Made by a program: the position numbers and the translations under genes
Shown here: in pieces, positions 23,993 through 31,765 of the stretch
Layout: each line of letters opens with the position of its first letter
Numbering within the stretch: position 1 is the first letter of the stretch
Assembly (NCBI GenBank): GCA_016288705.1
Contig: JAEELB010000258.1
Coordinates: 1-33,692 of the forward strand
Length of the DNA stretch: 33,692 nt
Reading direction: 5' to 3'
Source: Lachnospiraceae bacterium
GTDB taxonomy: Bacteria > Bacillota > Clostridia > Lachnospirales > Lachnospiraceae
Notes under the pieces: generated by a model
The model's database searches: none
Told to the model about the DNA's origin: nothing
Seen by the model: the letters and a program-made list of their open reading frames with translations, nothing else

Positions 23993-25411
23993 ATGCTGAA
24001 GGAAGAAAGCTTTACCATAAAACAGACGGAGCCTCCTTTTTTGACGATAGGAGTCATGTGCTTTCTGTCACTGTTCTGCATAGCGATACTGATCAAAAAC
24101 GACATTTTCAGGGAGGGTTCCGCTTATATTTTTTCTCAGATCGCCAATATTTTCTGCCTGGTTTTTCTGACAGTGCTGTCAGGTTACCTGATCGCAAAAA
24201 AAGAAACTGCCGGAGTGATGCGTTATTTTATGCTGTTGATCCTGAATCTGTATATCGCAGTATTTTTTTCCGCCCTTATCGGAAGTGATTACGGATCGCC
24301 GGACCATATCCGCAGGATAGTCATTTCATCCAGTGTGTGTTATTTCTTTTCCATGCTGGTCTTTCTGACACTATGGCTTTATCAGAAACAGTTTATTGAA
24401 GAGTCTGTTATAACCCGCACCGTTACGGTATTCATTTCCGCGGCGATCGTTATTTATGCGGGAGCCATTATCCTCAATCTGTACATGCCGGTTCTCTTTC
24501 TTGTTACCGATGACGGAGTTTATTCCGACAGTGTGCTGGACTATATCAGCATATTCACAGATCTTTTCTGCATTATGTCATTGTGCGCCGCTACGCTTTT
24601 TTCCAAATTGAGCAGGACACGTAAGCTCTCATTTATGTGCTGTGTGTTTTATCCTGTTCTTTTTTCGGCGCTTTCTCTGAATATGGATCATCCGAACAGG
24701 GGCGTTACCGTTCTGGGTATGTTGAATATTGTTGTAATACTGCCCATATGCCTTCTTTTCTTTAACGCCAATGACGAGCTTGAAAAGGATCTTCTAAAGC
24801 GTGAAAAGGAGCAGACAGAGCTTCAGGTTTCGGCCATGATCTCACAAATGCAGCCTCATTTCCTTTACAATTCACTGGCTGTGATCGCGGCTCTGTGTGA
24901 GGAAGATCCCGCTCTTGCCGCCAGGGCCACCAATGCGTTTTCGGATTATCTCCGTGAAAATATCCAGTTTGCAAATAAAAGCCACCCCATCTCGTTTTCG
25001 GAGGAACTCAGCCACACAAAGATCTATGTTTGGCTTGAGATGCTTCGTTTTCCGAACAAGCTGAAGGTCGAATATGATATACAATGCGATTCCTTTCCCG
25101 TGCCGGCGCTTTCGGTGCAGCCTATGGTTGAAAACGCCATAAAGCATGGCATCTGTAAGAGCAGGGAGGGCGGAACGGTCAGCATACGCTCGTTAGATAC
25201 GGATCAGTATTATATCGTTACGGTTTCCGACAATGGGGCAGGGTTTGATGTCTCACAACCTGCCTGTGATAACAGGGAGCATCTGGGCATAGAAAATACC
25301 CGGTACCGGTTACGGGAAATGTTGGGCGGAAGCCTTGATATCGTAAGCGCTCCCGGGGAAGGCACGACTGTAACCATAAGGATCCCGAAACGAAACGTCA
25401 CCCCTGAATAA
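23993..25411 (+). CDS. LytS/YehU-type membrane sensor histidine kinase
   Basis: 472 aa. Residues 15-257 contain about seven hydrophobic segments forming a membrane sensor with no large extracellular domain. A short coiled-coil-like linker (260-282) leads to a His_kinase domain (PF06580 type): phosphoacceptor His289 in QMQPHFLYNSL, N-box Asn381 in PMVENAIKHG, DNGAGF at 413-418 and a GEGTTV segment near the end. The phosphoacceptor and ATP-binding residues are all present. The start at ATG 23993 has only a weak purine stretch upstream. The response regulator follows after 17 bp. The input signal is unknown; a membrane-embedded sensor suggests a lipophilic compound or envelope change. Confidence 0.93.
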   Translation: MLKEESFTIKQTEPPFLTIGVMCFLSLFCIAILIKNDIFREGSAYIFSQIANIFCLVFLTVLSGYLIAKKETAGVMRYFMLLILNLYIAVFFSALIGSDYGSPDHIRRIVISSSVCYFFSMLVFLTLWLYQKQFIEESVITRTVTVFISAAIVIYAGAIILNLYMPVLFLVTDDGVYSDSVLDYISIFTDLFCIMSLCAATLFSKLSRTRKLSFMCCVFYPVLFSALSLNMDHPNRGVTVLGMLNIVVILPICLLFFNANDELEKDLLKREKEQTELQVSAMISQMQPHFLYNSLAVIAALCEEDPALAARATNAFSDYLRENIQFANKSHPISFSEELSHTKIYVWLEMLRFPNKLKVEYDIQCDSFPVPALSVQPMVENAIKHGICKSREGGTVSIRSLDTDQYYIVTVSDNGAGFDVSQPACDNREHLGIENTRYRLREMLGGSLDIVSAPGEGTTVTIRIPKRNVTPE

Positions 25412-25428
25412 GAACCGGGAGGAAAGTA

Positions 25429-26190
25429 ATGAGAGTACTGGCTGTAGAAGATGAGGTCATACTGTTAGGGCAGTTGACCAACAGGATCCGTGAGGCTCTG
25501 CCGGAAGCGGAGATCGAGGCTTATGATAACGCCGATGATGCGCTTGCTGCTTTGCCTCGGAAAGCGATCGATATAGCTTTTTTAGACATTGCGATCGGAT
25601 ATATGACCGGAGTCGATCTTGCTAAACGGATCAAGGCTGTATATCCGCACTGCAACATAGTTTTTTGTACGGGATACGCCGATTACGCCCCGCAGGCTTT
25701 TGAACTTGGCGCAAGCGACTATCTTATGAAGCCGGTCACGGCGGAGAAAATTGGACACGCTTTATTGCAGCTTCGTCATACTCCCGTATTTAAGGGTACA
25801 AAACCGGGATTATTTATCCAATGCTTTGGGGATTTCGAGGTCTTTTATGACGGAGAGCCTGTCATTTCATTTCCAAAACGTTCCAAAGAACTTCTGGCTT
25901 TTCTGATAAATAAGGAGGGGGTCCTCTGCCCTTCATCCGAGATCAGCAATGCTCTGTTCCGGGGCAGCTCCGATTCGTATCTTCGCGTGGCGAAAAGAGA
26001 CCTTAAGAGAAAACTCATTGAAATGGGACAGGAGGCCGTCCTTGTCTGCGGCTGGGGAGTTATGGGAGTAAACAGAAAAGAAGTCAGTTGTGACTTCTTT
26101 GATTATCTGGACGGGAAGCCGGGTGCTTTAAATCTGTATAAGGGTGCTTATATGTCCCAATATGAGTGGGCCCGTAAAAAAAAGTTGTAA
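25429..26190 (+). CDS. Response regulator with SARP/OmpR-like output domain
   Basis: 253 aa. The receiver domain (1-120) has Glu7-Asp8, phosphoacceptor Asp53, Thr81 and Lys101 (in YLMKPV), all intact. The output domain (about 127-225) begins with a beta-strand stretch CFGDFEVFYDGEPV and continues FPKRSKELLAFLINKEG, the pattern of the winged-helix domain found in SARP-type and related Trans_reg_C activators. It lacks the usual LytTR features that normally pair with LytS-type kinases. GGGAGG lies 7 nt before the ATG. The probable DNA target, two heptamers 11 bp apart, is repeated at three promoters downstream, the first only 14 bp after this gene. Confidence 0.9.
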   Translation: MRVLAVEDEVILLGQLTNRIREALPEAEIEAYDNADDALAALPRKAIDIAFLDIAIGYMTGVDLAKRIKAVYPHCNIVFCTGYADYAPQAFELGASDYLMKPVTAEKIGHALLQLRHTPVFKGTKPGLFIQCFGDFEVFYDGEPVISFPKRSKELLAFLINKEGVLCPSSEISNALFRGSSDSYLRVAKRDLKRKLIEMGQEAVLVCGWGVMGVNRKEVSCDFFDYLDGKPGALNLYKGAYMSQYEWARKKKL

Positions 26191-26203
26191 GATCGATATG
26201 ATA

Positions 26204-26238
26204 TTTTTACGGATTATTAACGCTTTTTTCGGTATGAT
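26204..26238 (+). promoter_or_regulatory. Regulated promoter A (heptamer repeats plus TATGAT)
   Basis: Heptamers TTTTTAC (26204-26210) and TATTAAC (26215-26221) lie 11 bp apart, and a TATGAT -10 (26233-26238) starts 11 nt after the second. There is no consensus -35. The geometry is identical to sites B (28461) and C (29350). It would transcribe the unknown 168-aa gene and the MATE exporter after a leader of about 190 nt. Confidence 0.6.
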
Positions 26239-26437
26239 CTGATATTATCTCATACACTCCGGGATATGAAATGACGTAAAAAATTACAAGGTATTTAGGA
26301 ATCTTTACAGCTCAAATGCAAAGAACTTTAAGATGTTGAATATGCAAAACAGCTGATATAAGCGTTAGGGCGAGACAGATCATGCAAATGTGATTCACAG
26401 GATAAACGCATATCACTATAAGATAAGGAGGTTGGCT

Positions 26438-26944
26438 ATGGTTGAATTGAGTAATGAAAGAGTTGAACAGATCCTGAATGAAGAGACGGTGAAAACAGAA
26501 GAATTAAAAACGATACTTCGCGGCATTTATACAAGATATATGCGTCTGTTTGAGAAATATCTGTCCGACATAGACGCATTGAATGATGATGAGATCGAAA
26601 AACTGAAAAACTATCATGAAGAAACCAGGAGTCTGGTGAAGTACTATTACCTGGATATTCCCCTGGATACCTGCATATTGATCAGTGAATTTGAGGATGA
26701 GTACAGCTGCAAAATGCTTGGGGCTGACTGGCATGAATTCATTTTTGGCAAATATAAGGAATTCAAGGATAAAAACAGAGACGGCAAAAAAAGCGAGGAG
26801 GTTCTTAAGGCAGAGTTTGAGGAAAAAACGCTGGAATCTTTCTATGATGCCATGGATTATGTTTTCAGAGACATTTTCGGGACGGAAAGCAAGACAGCCA
26901 GCGAGACAGCAGACGGGATCGCAGGACTGTTATTCGGGGAATAA
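26438..26944 (+). CDS. Protein of unknown function upstream of a MATE exporter
   Basis: 168 aa from the ATG at 26438, with AAGGAGG 6 nt upstream; the frame is open further upstream but without a ribosome binding site. I do not recognise the family. The protein is soluble, acidic and mostly helical, rich in Glu, Lys, Asp and Tyr, with no signal peptide. Notable stretches are KNYHEETRSLVKYYYLDIP and a GADWHEFIFGKYKEFKDKN segment. It lies in the regulated promoter A unit, 11 nt before the MATE start, so cotranslation with the transporter is likely. An accessory or sensing role for the exporter would be a guess. Confidence 0.72.
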   Translation: MVELSNERVEQILNEETVKTEELKTILRGIYTRYMRLFEKYLSDIDALNDDEIEKLKNYHEETRSLVKYYYLDIPLDTCILISEFEDEYSCKMLGADWHEFIFGKYKEFKDKNRDGKKSEEVLKAEFEEKTLESFYDAMDYVFRDIFGTESKTASETADGIAGLLFGE

Positions 26945-26955
26945 CAGATCGGAAC

Positions 26956-28290
26956 ATGAGATCAAAGATCCATTTATCCGAGCATTTTACATACGGTAAA
27001 CTGCTGAGGTTTACGCTGCCGTCCATAGTGATGAACATATTCTCTTCCCTGTACATCATTGTGGACGGATATTTTGTGGCTAATTACGTGGGCAAGACGG
27101 AATTTGCGGCTGTCAGCCTGATCATGCCGGTGCTGAATATCCTGGGGACCACCGGTTATATGTTTGGCGTGGGGGGCAGCGCGCTTATCGCAAAGAAACT
27201 GGGGGAAAAGGATCGGGAACAGGCGGACCGGCTGTTTTCCCTGATCGTGCTTGTGTCTTTCTGCTTGGGCGCTTTTTTGATGGTATCGGGTTTTATCTTT
27301 ATGCCTCAGGTCACATCCATGTTGGGTGCCAATGGGACGCTCCTAAAAGACAGCGTGCTGTACGGAAGGATATTCATCCTGGCTCTGCCGGCTTGGATAC
27401 TGGTGTATGAGTTCCAGCTTTTCTTTGTCACTGCCGAAAAACCGGGGCTGGGACTTGTTGTCACAGTCTGCGCAGGACTCAGTAATATTGCATTTGATGC
27501 GCTTTTTATCATCGGTTTTCACTGGGGACTTGCGGGTGCTGCAGCAGCTTCGGCCTTAAGCCAGATCGTGGGAGGCGTGTTTCCTCTCATCTATTTTTCC
27601 CGAAAGAATAACAGCCTCCTGAAGCTGGTGAAGCCCGTATGGGACGGCAGGTCGCTTATTAAATCCATGACAAACGGTTCCTCGGAATTCATGGCGGAAG
27701 CCGCAGCATCCTTTGTGGGGATCATCTACAATGTGCAGCTGCTTCGATACGCCGGGGAAAACGGAGTGATCATTTATGGCCTGCTGATGTATGTCAGCCT
27801 TATCCTTTCCGCTATTTTTGTCGGGTATTCCAACGGGATAGGTCCTGTATTCAGCTATCATTACGGCGCGCGGGATCACAGTGAACTCAGAAACCTGAGA
27901 AAAAAGAGTCTGGTGCTCATCGGGATCACATCCGCTTCAATGTTTGTCATTTCGGAAGTGATCGCACGGCCTTATTCTGCTCTGTTTCTGCGTGGTTCGG
28001 CGACGCTGCTGCCGGACGCCGTACACGCATTTCGTATCGTCTCTTTCGCGTATCTGTTCACCGGGATGGCAATTTTCGGATCGGCTTTCTTTACCGCTCT
28101 TAATAACGGACAGGTATCCGCATTGATATCCTTCTTACGGACATTTGTGTTTGAACTCGGGGCCGTGCTTCTGCTTCCGACGCTGTTTGGACAGGACGGC
28201 ATATGGTATTCCGTTGTTTTCGCGGAACTTATGTCAGCTGTCGCCGGAGTGGTATTTATGGCTGCGCTGCAAAAGAAGTACAAATATTGA
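26956..28290 (+). CDS. MATE family efflux transporter
   Basis: Cation-coupled exporter in the cytoplasmic membrane, 444 aa with about twelve helices in two six-helix halves. Family features are a first helix with SIVMNIFSSLYIIVDG, the AAVSLIMPV segment, and a GGSALIAKKLGEK stretch after helix 2. The closest group is the DinF/NorM-like clostridial MATE proteins. It starts at ATG 26956, 11 nt after the preceding stop, with a poor Shine-Dalgarno. A degraded copy of its first 27 codons occurs at 29261, following the acetolactate decarboxylase. Substrate unknown; the adjacent two-component system suggests induction by the exported compound. Confidence 0.93.
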   Translation: MRSKIHLSEHFTYGKLLRFTLPSIVMNIFSSLYIIVDGYFVANYVGKTEFAAVSLIMPVLNILGTTGYMFGVGGSALIAKKLGEKDREQADRLFSLIVLVSFCLGAFLMVSGFIFMPQVTSMLGANGTLLKDSVLYGRIFILALPAWILVYEFQLFFVTAEKPGLGLVVTVCAGLSNIAFDALFIIGFHWGLAGAAAASALSQIVGGVFPLIYFSRKNNSLLKLVKPVWDGRSLIKSMTNGSSEFMAEAAASFVGIIYNVQLLRYAGENGVIIYGLLMYVSLILSAIFVGYSNGIGPVFSYHYGARDHSELRNLRKKSLVLIGITSASMFVISEVIARPYSALFLRGSATLLPDAVHAFRIVSFAYLFTGMAIFGSAFFTALNNGQVSALISFLRTFVFELGAVLLLPTLFGQDGIWYSVVFAELMSAVAGVVFMAALQKKYKY

Positions 28291-28433
28291 AAGGTGATTG
28301 GAGGGCTTTTCCAAAGGCGCTCATCATTTCGGACGGAAAACTTTCATGTGATATGATAGAAGCCCGGATTACAGAGATAACGGGGTTGTTGGACTATATC
28401 AGGCGTTAGCTGATGCTGTCAGGTCATAATATG
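28291..28433 (+). other. Intergenic stretch after the MATE gene, no convincing gene
   Basis: A reading frame can be followed to 28409, ending in a plausible-looking helix (MIEARITEITGLLDYIRR from the ATG at 28352), but it has no ribosome binding site and no family I recognise. It may be a remnant of a small gene. Confidence 0.25.
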
Positions 28434-28434
28434 T

Positions 28435-28458
28435 AAGCCCGGAATGCTTCGGCTTTTT
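28435..28458 (+). terminator. Likely intrinsic terminator after the MATE gene
   Basis: AAGCC-G pairs with CGGCTT (28435-28441 with 28450-28455, one bulged C), with an 8-nt loop, followed by T-runs TTTTT and, after GC, TTTTT. The second T-run forms the first heptamer of regulated promoter B, so the two elements are packed together. Confidence 0.5.
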
Positions 28459-28460
28459 GC

Positions 28461-28495
28461 TTTTTACGGACTTTTAACAGTTTGTAAAATATAAT
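28461..28495 (+). promoter_or_regulatory. Regulated promoter B (heptamer repeats plus TATAAT)
   Basis: Heptamers TTTTTAC (28461-28467) and TTTTAAC (28472-28478) lie 11 bp apart, and a perfect TATAAT (28490-28495) begins 11 nt later. The position where -35 would fall reads CGGACT, far from consensus, as in activator-dependent promoters. It drives the acetolactate decarboxylase gene; TSS near 28502. Confidence 0.65.
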
Positions 28496-28529
28496 GATAA
28501 GAAAATGCCACCTAAGAACAGGAGAAAAG

Positions 28530-29264
28530 ATGATGAGTGAGATGAAAATGTACCAGGTGTCAACGCTTCAGGCTCTGATGCTCGGATATTCGAGGGCCGT
28601 CATTTCCGTGTCGGAACTGCTTGATCACGGCAATATCGGGCTTGGCACATTCACAGATGTGGATGGTGAAATGATCGTACTTGACGGTTCCTGCTACAGA
28701 GCTATGGAAAATGGAGATATCGCGATGGCTGAGCCGGACAGGGGTGTTCCGTTTTCGGCTGTCTGTACGATGACTGACGCTAACCCTGTGGAATTTGGTT
28801 TTATCAATGATATAGAGAAACTGAAGACAGAGCTTAATAATACCATTGATTCCCTGTTTGGCCTCAACAGTATGCATATGGCCCGTATCGACGGGGAATT
28901 TGAGGTTGTCGACGCCAGATCCGAATCAGGCTATGAGTCTGTTCATATTGACTTAAAGACCATACTGGGAAAGACACAGAAGGCTTTCAAATTTGAAAAG
29001 ATAAAAGGGACTCTTGTATGCGTGTATTTTCCGGATTATATGGATGGGATCAATGCGTCCGGATGGCATCTGCATTTTATCTCTGATGACAAAAAACATG
29101 GCGGACATGTGTTTGACATTGTCATGAGATCAGGGAAAGGGCTGATCTCCAAAATCAATTCGATAGAGCTTAAGCTCCCGGATGAGCCGATTTTTGACAC
29201 ATATTCCTTAAAGCATGCTTCGGGGGATGATGTAAAGGCTGTTGAACAAGGTAAGGGTGCATGA
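28530..29264 (+). CDS. budA: Alpha-acetolactate decarboxylase
   Basis: Converts acetolactate to acetoin, a neutral product, diverting pyruvate from acid formation and relieving acetolactate pressure on branched-chain amino acid synthesis. 244 aa, the family length. The predicted zinc ligands are His180, His182 and His193, with the 2- and 11-residue spacing of the Bacillus brevis enzyme. Other signatures are YQVSTLQALMLGYSR at the start, LLDHGNIGLGTF (30-41) and VDGEMIVLDG (44-53). AGGAG precedes two adjacent ATG codons (28530 and 28533); either could be used. No acetolactate synthase is in the window. The stop codon TGA overlaps the ATG of a truncated MATE copy (ATGA), evidence that the two once formed a coupled pair. 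Confidence 0.92.
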   Translation: MMSEMKMYQVSTLQALMLGYSRAVISVSELLDHGNIGLGTFTDVDGEMIVLDGSCYRAMENGDIAMAEPDRGVPFSAVCTMTDANPVEFGFINDIEKLKTELNNTIDSLFGLNSMHMARIDGEFEVVDARSESGYESVHIDLKTILGKTQKAFKFEKIKGTLVCVYFPDYMDGINASGWHLHFISDDKKHGGHVFDIVMRSGKGLISKINSIELKLPDEPIFDTYSLKHASGDDVKAVEQGKGA

Positions 29265-29377
29265 GATCGCGTATTCATCTTTCAAAGCATTCTACATACG
29301 GGAAAGTGCTGCGGTTTACGCTGCCTTCAATTGCGATGAAATTTGTATATTTTTACGGACTTTTAACAGTTTATTAA
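29261..29377 (+). pseudogene. Truncated copy of the MATE transporter N-terminus
   Basis: A 38-codon frame starting in the ATGA overlap with budA. Residues 1-26 match the start of the intact MATE protein encoded at 26956 at 20 of 26 positions (shared MRS, IHLS, TYGK, LRFTLPSI). The match stops at the ATGAAA near 29338, after which the sequence becomes the duplicated promoter C and reads to a TAA. The rest of the transporter is missing, so this is a remnant left by recombination or deletion. A short membrane peptide could still be made, but there is no evidence for it. Confidence 0.8.
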
Positions 29378-29384
29378 ATAGAAT
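29350..29384 (+). promoter_or_regulatory. Regulated promoter C (heptamer repeats plus TAGAAT)
   Basis: Heptamers TTTTTAC (29350-29356) and TTTTAAC (29361-29367) lie 11 bp apart, and TAGAAT (29379-29384) begins 11 nt later, at the same offset as in A and B. It begins right at the breakpoint of the MATE remnant. TSS near 29391, upstream of the first amidohydrolase. Confidence 0.6.
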
Positions 29385-29412
29385 GTTAAGAAAATGCCAC
29401 CTAAGAAAGGAG
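29350..29412 (+). repeat. Copy of the budA promoter/leader (repeat of 28461-28524)
   Basis: The 63 bases here match 28461-28524 with four substitutions and one single-base gap. The match covers the heptamers, the -10 region, a shared leader stretch AAGAAAATGCCACCTAAG and the AGGAG ribosome binding site. It marks a duplication that placed a second gene under the same promoter. Confidence 0.85.
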
Positions 29413-29420
29413 AGTAAAGC

Positions 29421-31079
29421 ATGAAAGCAGACATGATCTTCAAAAACGCAAAAATCTTCACATCGGACAAGGCTAATCCGACAGCGAGTGCACTTGCGGT
29501 AAAGGATGGCAAGTTCGTCTATGTCGGTGACGAAGCCGGCCTTTCGGACTATGAAGGAGAGGTCACTGATCTCGGAGGGAAGTTCATCATGCCCGGAATT
29601 ATCGACTCCCACGTCCATATTACCATTCCCGTCGGATTTGAGTATGCGGATATGGGAGAACGCCTTGAGCCCAACGGCAAGCAGGACGCTCTGGACATGA
29701 TGGCTAAATACATCAAAGAGAATCCCGGTGAGAAGCGCTACAGATTCCTCCTGGAGAAAGTGTTCCTGAATGGAGAGGATATCGTAAAGGAGGATCTCGA
29801 CGCTATATGTCCGGATGCCGAGCTTCAGATCCAGGAAGGGGAAGGGCACAGTATCTGGGTGAACTCAAAGATACTCGAGAGACATGGGATTACGGACGAC
29901 ACTCCGGATCCCATACCGGGACTTGCCTGTTATGTGCGTGATAAGGACGGCCATGTGACCGGAAACTGTATCGAAGGCGCAGCTGAAATCCCGATCATTC
30001 TCGACAGCGGGATGGAACTGACAGACGAGCAGGTTGACGCAGCGCTTAAACGCTGGATCGATTTCTCGGTGGAGTACGGCGTGTGCGCGGTATTTGATGC
30101 GGGTCTTCCCGGGGATGCCAAGTTCCATGAGAAGGTCTACAAGCGGCTGGTCGCGTTGGACAAGGAGGGAAAACTTCCCGTTTATGTGGACGGCAGCCTT
30201 GTGATCAATGCGGAGAGAGACGCCAAAGAAGGCCTTGAGGAGGTAAAGCGTTTACATCGTGAGTATGACACGGAGCACCTGAAGGTTCATACCATGAAGA
30301 TCTTCATGGACGGAACCCAGAAGATCCATACCGCGGCCATGGTCACTCCCTATGTGGATGTAGGTACGACCGGATCTACCGCCTTCAGCGCAGAGGGGAT
30401 CGCTGAGCTTTTGAAGAACCTCAACGAGGCGGGTCTGGATCTTCACCTTCACACCGTCGGGGAGCGTGCGTCACGCACGGTGCTGGATGGCTATGAGATA
30501 GCCAAAAAGGAGATGGGAGACAGCTTAAAGGTCAGAGTTACCTGCGCACATCTGGAGATCCAGGATGATGCGGATCTGGATCGTTTTGCAAAGCTTGGAG
30601 TGATCGCGAACTTTACGCCGCACTGGCATGCCGGTGACACCAGTTTTGCTGCCACCTGGCTCGGTGAAGAGCGCGCCAAAAAGCAGTTCCGCTGCAAGAC
30701 GATCTGGGACACCGGCGCCCTGGTGGCATTTTCAAGTGATAATATCACCTTCCAGGATTTTATGACCTGGAATCCTTATCTTGGCATGGAGATAGGAGTG
30801 ACTCGAAAGAGCACGGAAAAGACCAGGACTTACCCGTTTGCCAAATGTGAAACGGTATTTCCTCCCGAAAACGAGAGAATGAACATGGAAGAGATGCTGA
30901 TCGGATTCACGATCAACAGTGCGAGGCAGCTCGGGATCGAAGACAAAAAGGGCTCCATTACTGCCGGTAAGGATGCGGACTTCCTTATATTTGACAACGA
31001 TCTGCTCACGGCAGAGATAGACGGATTCAGCCACAATAAGCCGAAGGATGTGTATTTCAGCGGAAAGAAGGTAAACTGA
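29421..31079 (+). CDS. Amidohydrolase, YtcJ-like (Amidohydro_3 family)
   Basis: 552-aa cytoplasmic metal-dependent hydrolase. The N-terminal composite beta-domain is followed by the first metal motif DSHVH (His64, His66), then HLHTVGERA, CAHLE and FSSDN, which supply further ligand positions of the TIM barrel. The C-terminus returns to the small beta-domain (GSITAGKDADFLIFDND), as usual for imidazolonepropionase/YtcJ-like enzymes. Substrate unknown; these enzymes cut amide or related C-N bonds. AAGGAG lies 9 nt before the ATG at 29421, and promoter C is directly upstream. A diverged paralog lies at 31766 in the same transcription unit. Confidence 0.92.
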   Translation: MKADMIFKNAKIFTSDKANPTASALAVKDGKFVYVGDEAGLSDYEGEVTDLGGKFIMPGIIDSHVHITIPVGFEYADMGERLEPNGKQDALDMMAKYIKENPGEKRYRFLLEKVFLNGEDIVKEDLDAICPDAELQIQEGEGHSIWVNSKILERHGITDDTPDPIPGLACYVRDKDGHVTGNCIEGAAEIPIILDSGMELTDEQVDAALKRWIDFSVEYGVCAVFDAGLPGDAKFHEKVYKRLVALDKEGKLPVYVDGSLVINAERDAKEGLEEVKRLHREYDTEHLKVHTMKIFMDGTQKIHTAAMVTPYVDVGTTGSTAFSAEGIAELLKNLNEAGLDLHLHTVGERASRTVLDGYEIAKKEMGDSLKVRVTCAHLEIQDDADLDRFAKLGVIANFTPHWHAGDTSFAATWLGEERAKKQFRCKTIWDTGALVAFSSDNITFQDFMTWNPYLGMEIGVTRKSTEKTRTYPFAKCETVFPPENERMNMEEMLIGFTINSARQLGIEDKKGSITAGKDADFLIFDNDLLTAEIDGFSHNKPKDVYFSGKKVN

Positions 31080-31114
31080 ATACAATATGCCTGCCATTTT
31101 AAGGAAGAGAACGG

Positions 31115-31741
31115 ATGCGGATCTATATTGTCCGTCATGGCGAGACGGATGCAAATAAGAATGGCTGCGCGCAGGGGTGGACAGATGACCCTTTGAATGA
31201 AAACGGTCATTTACTTGCGGAGATCACGGGGCGGGGTATGAAAGGCATACACTTTGACCATTGCATATCCAGCCCTTTGATCCGGGCCAGGGATACAGCA
31301 GAGATCATCCTCAGGGAATCAGACAACAGCGTTCAGGTTTCGTTTGATGACCGTATTAAAGAAATGAATTTCGGAAGCTTCGAGGGTACGAGCATCAGTG
31401 AAAGTCAGGTGGTCCGGTTTCTGAAACAACCGGTTTTTGATCACAGGTTTCCGGACGGCGAAAGTATCGCGGATGTGATGAGAAGAACTCAGGAGTTTCT
31501 GAAGGAACTCATTGCAAGGGATGACGGTAAGACTTATCTGGTGTCGACACACGGATGCGCCTTGAGAGCGATGCTGAATTTCCTGTATGAAGATCCGGCC
31601 GACTACTGGCATGGACATGTCCCGTATAACTGCTGTGTGAATATCATTGATGTCAAGGATGGAACAGCAGTGCTGACCGGAGACGACATTATCTATTATG
31701 ATCGCAAAATGGCGATCGACCTGTACAGTAAACAAAAATAA
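31115..31741 (+). CDS. Histidine phosphatase family protein
   Basis: 208-aa phosphatase of the phosphoglycerate mutase/CobC superfamily. The catalytic RHGE motif is at 7-10 (His8 is the phospho-acceptor). Arg58 lies in the ISSPLIRARDTAE segment, and the second catalytic His is in VSTHGCALRAM. The family ranges from alpha-ribazole phosphatase to broad small-molecule phosphatases, so the substrate is not predictable. AAGGAAGAG precedes the ATG at 31115. It lies 35 bp after the first amidohydrolase and 24 bp before the second, so it is probably part of the same operon. Confidence 0.93.
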   Translation: MRIYIVRHGETDANKNGCAQGWTDDPLNENGHLLAEITGRGMKGIHFDHCISSPLIRARDTAEIILRESDNSVQVSFDDRIKEMNFGSFEGTSISESQVVRFLKQPVFDHRFPDGESIADVMRRTQEFLKELIARDDGKTYLVSTHGCALRAMLNFLYEDPADYWHGHVPYNCCVNIIDVKDGTAVLTGDDIIYYDRKMAIDLYSKQK

Positions 31742-31765
31742 AATGATCAGATGGAGGTTTGTGCT

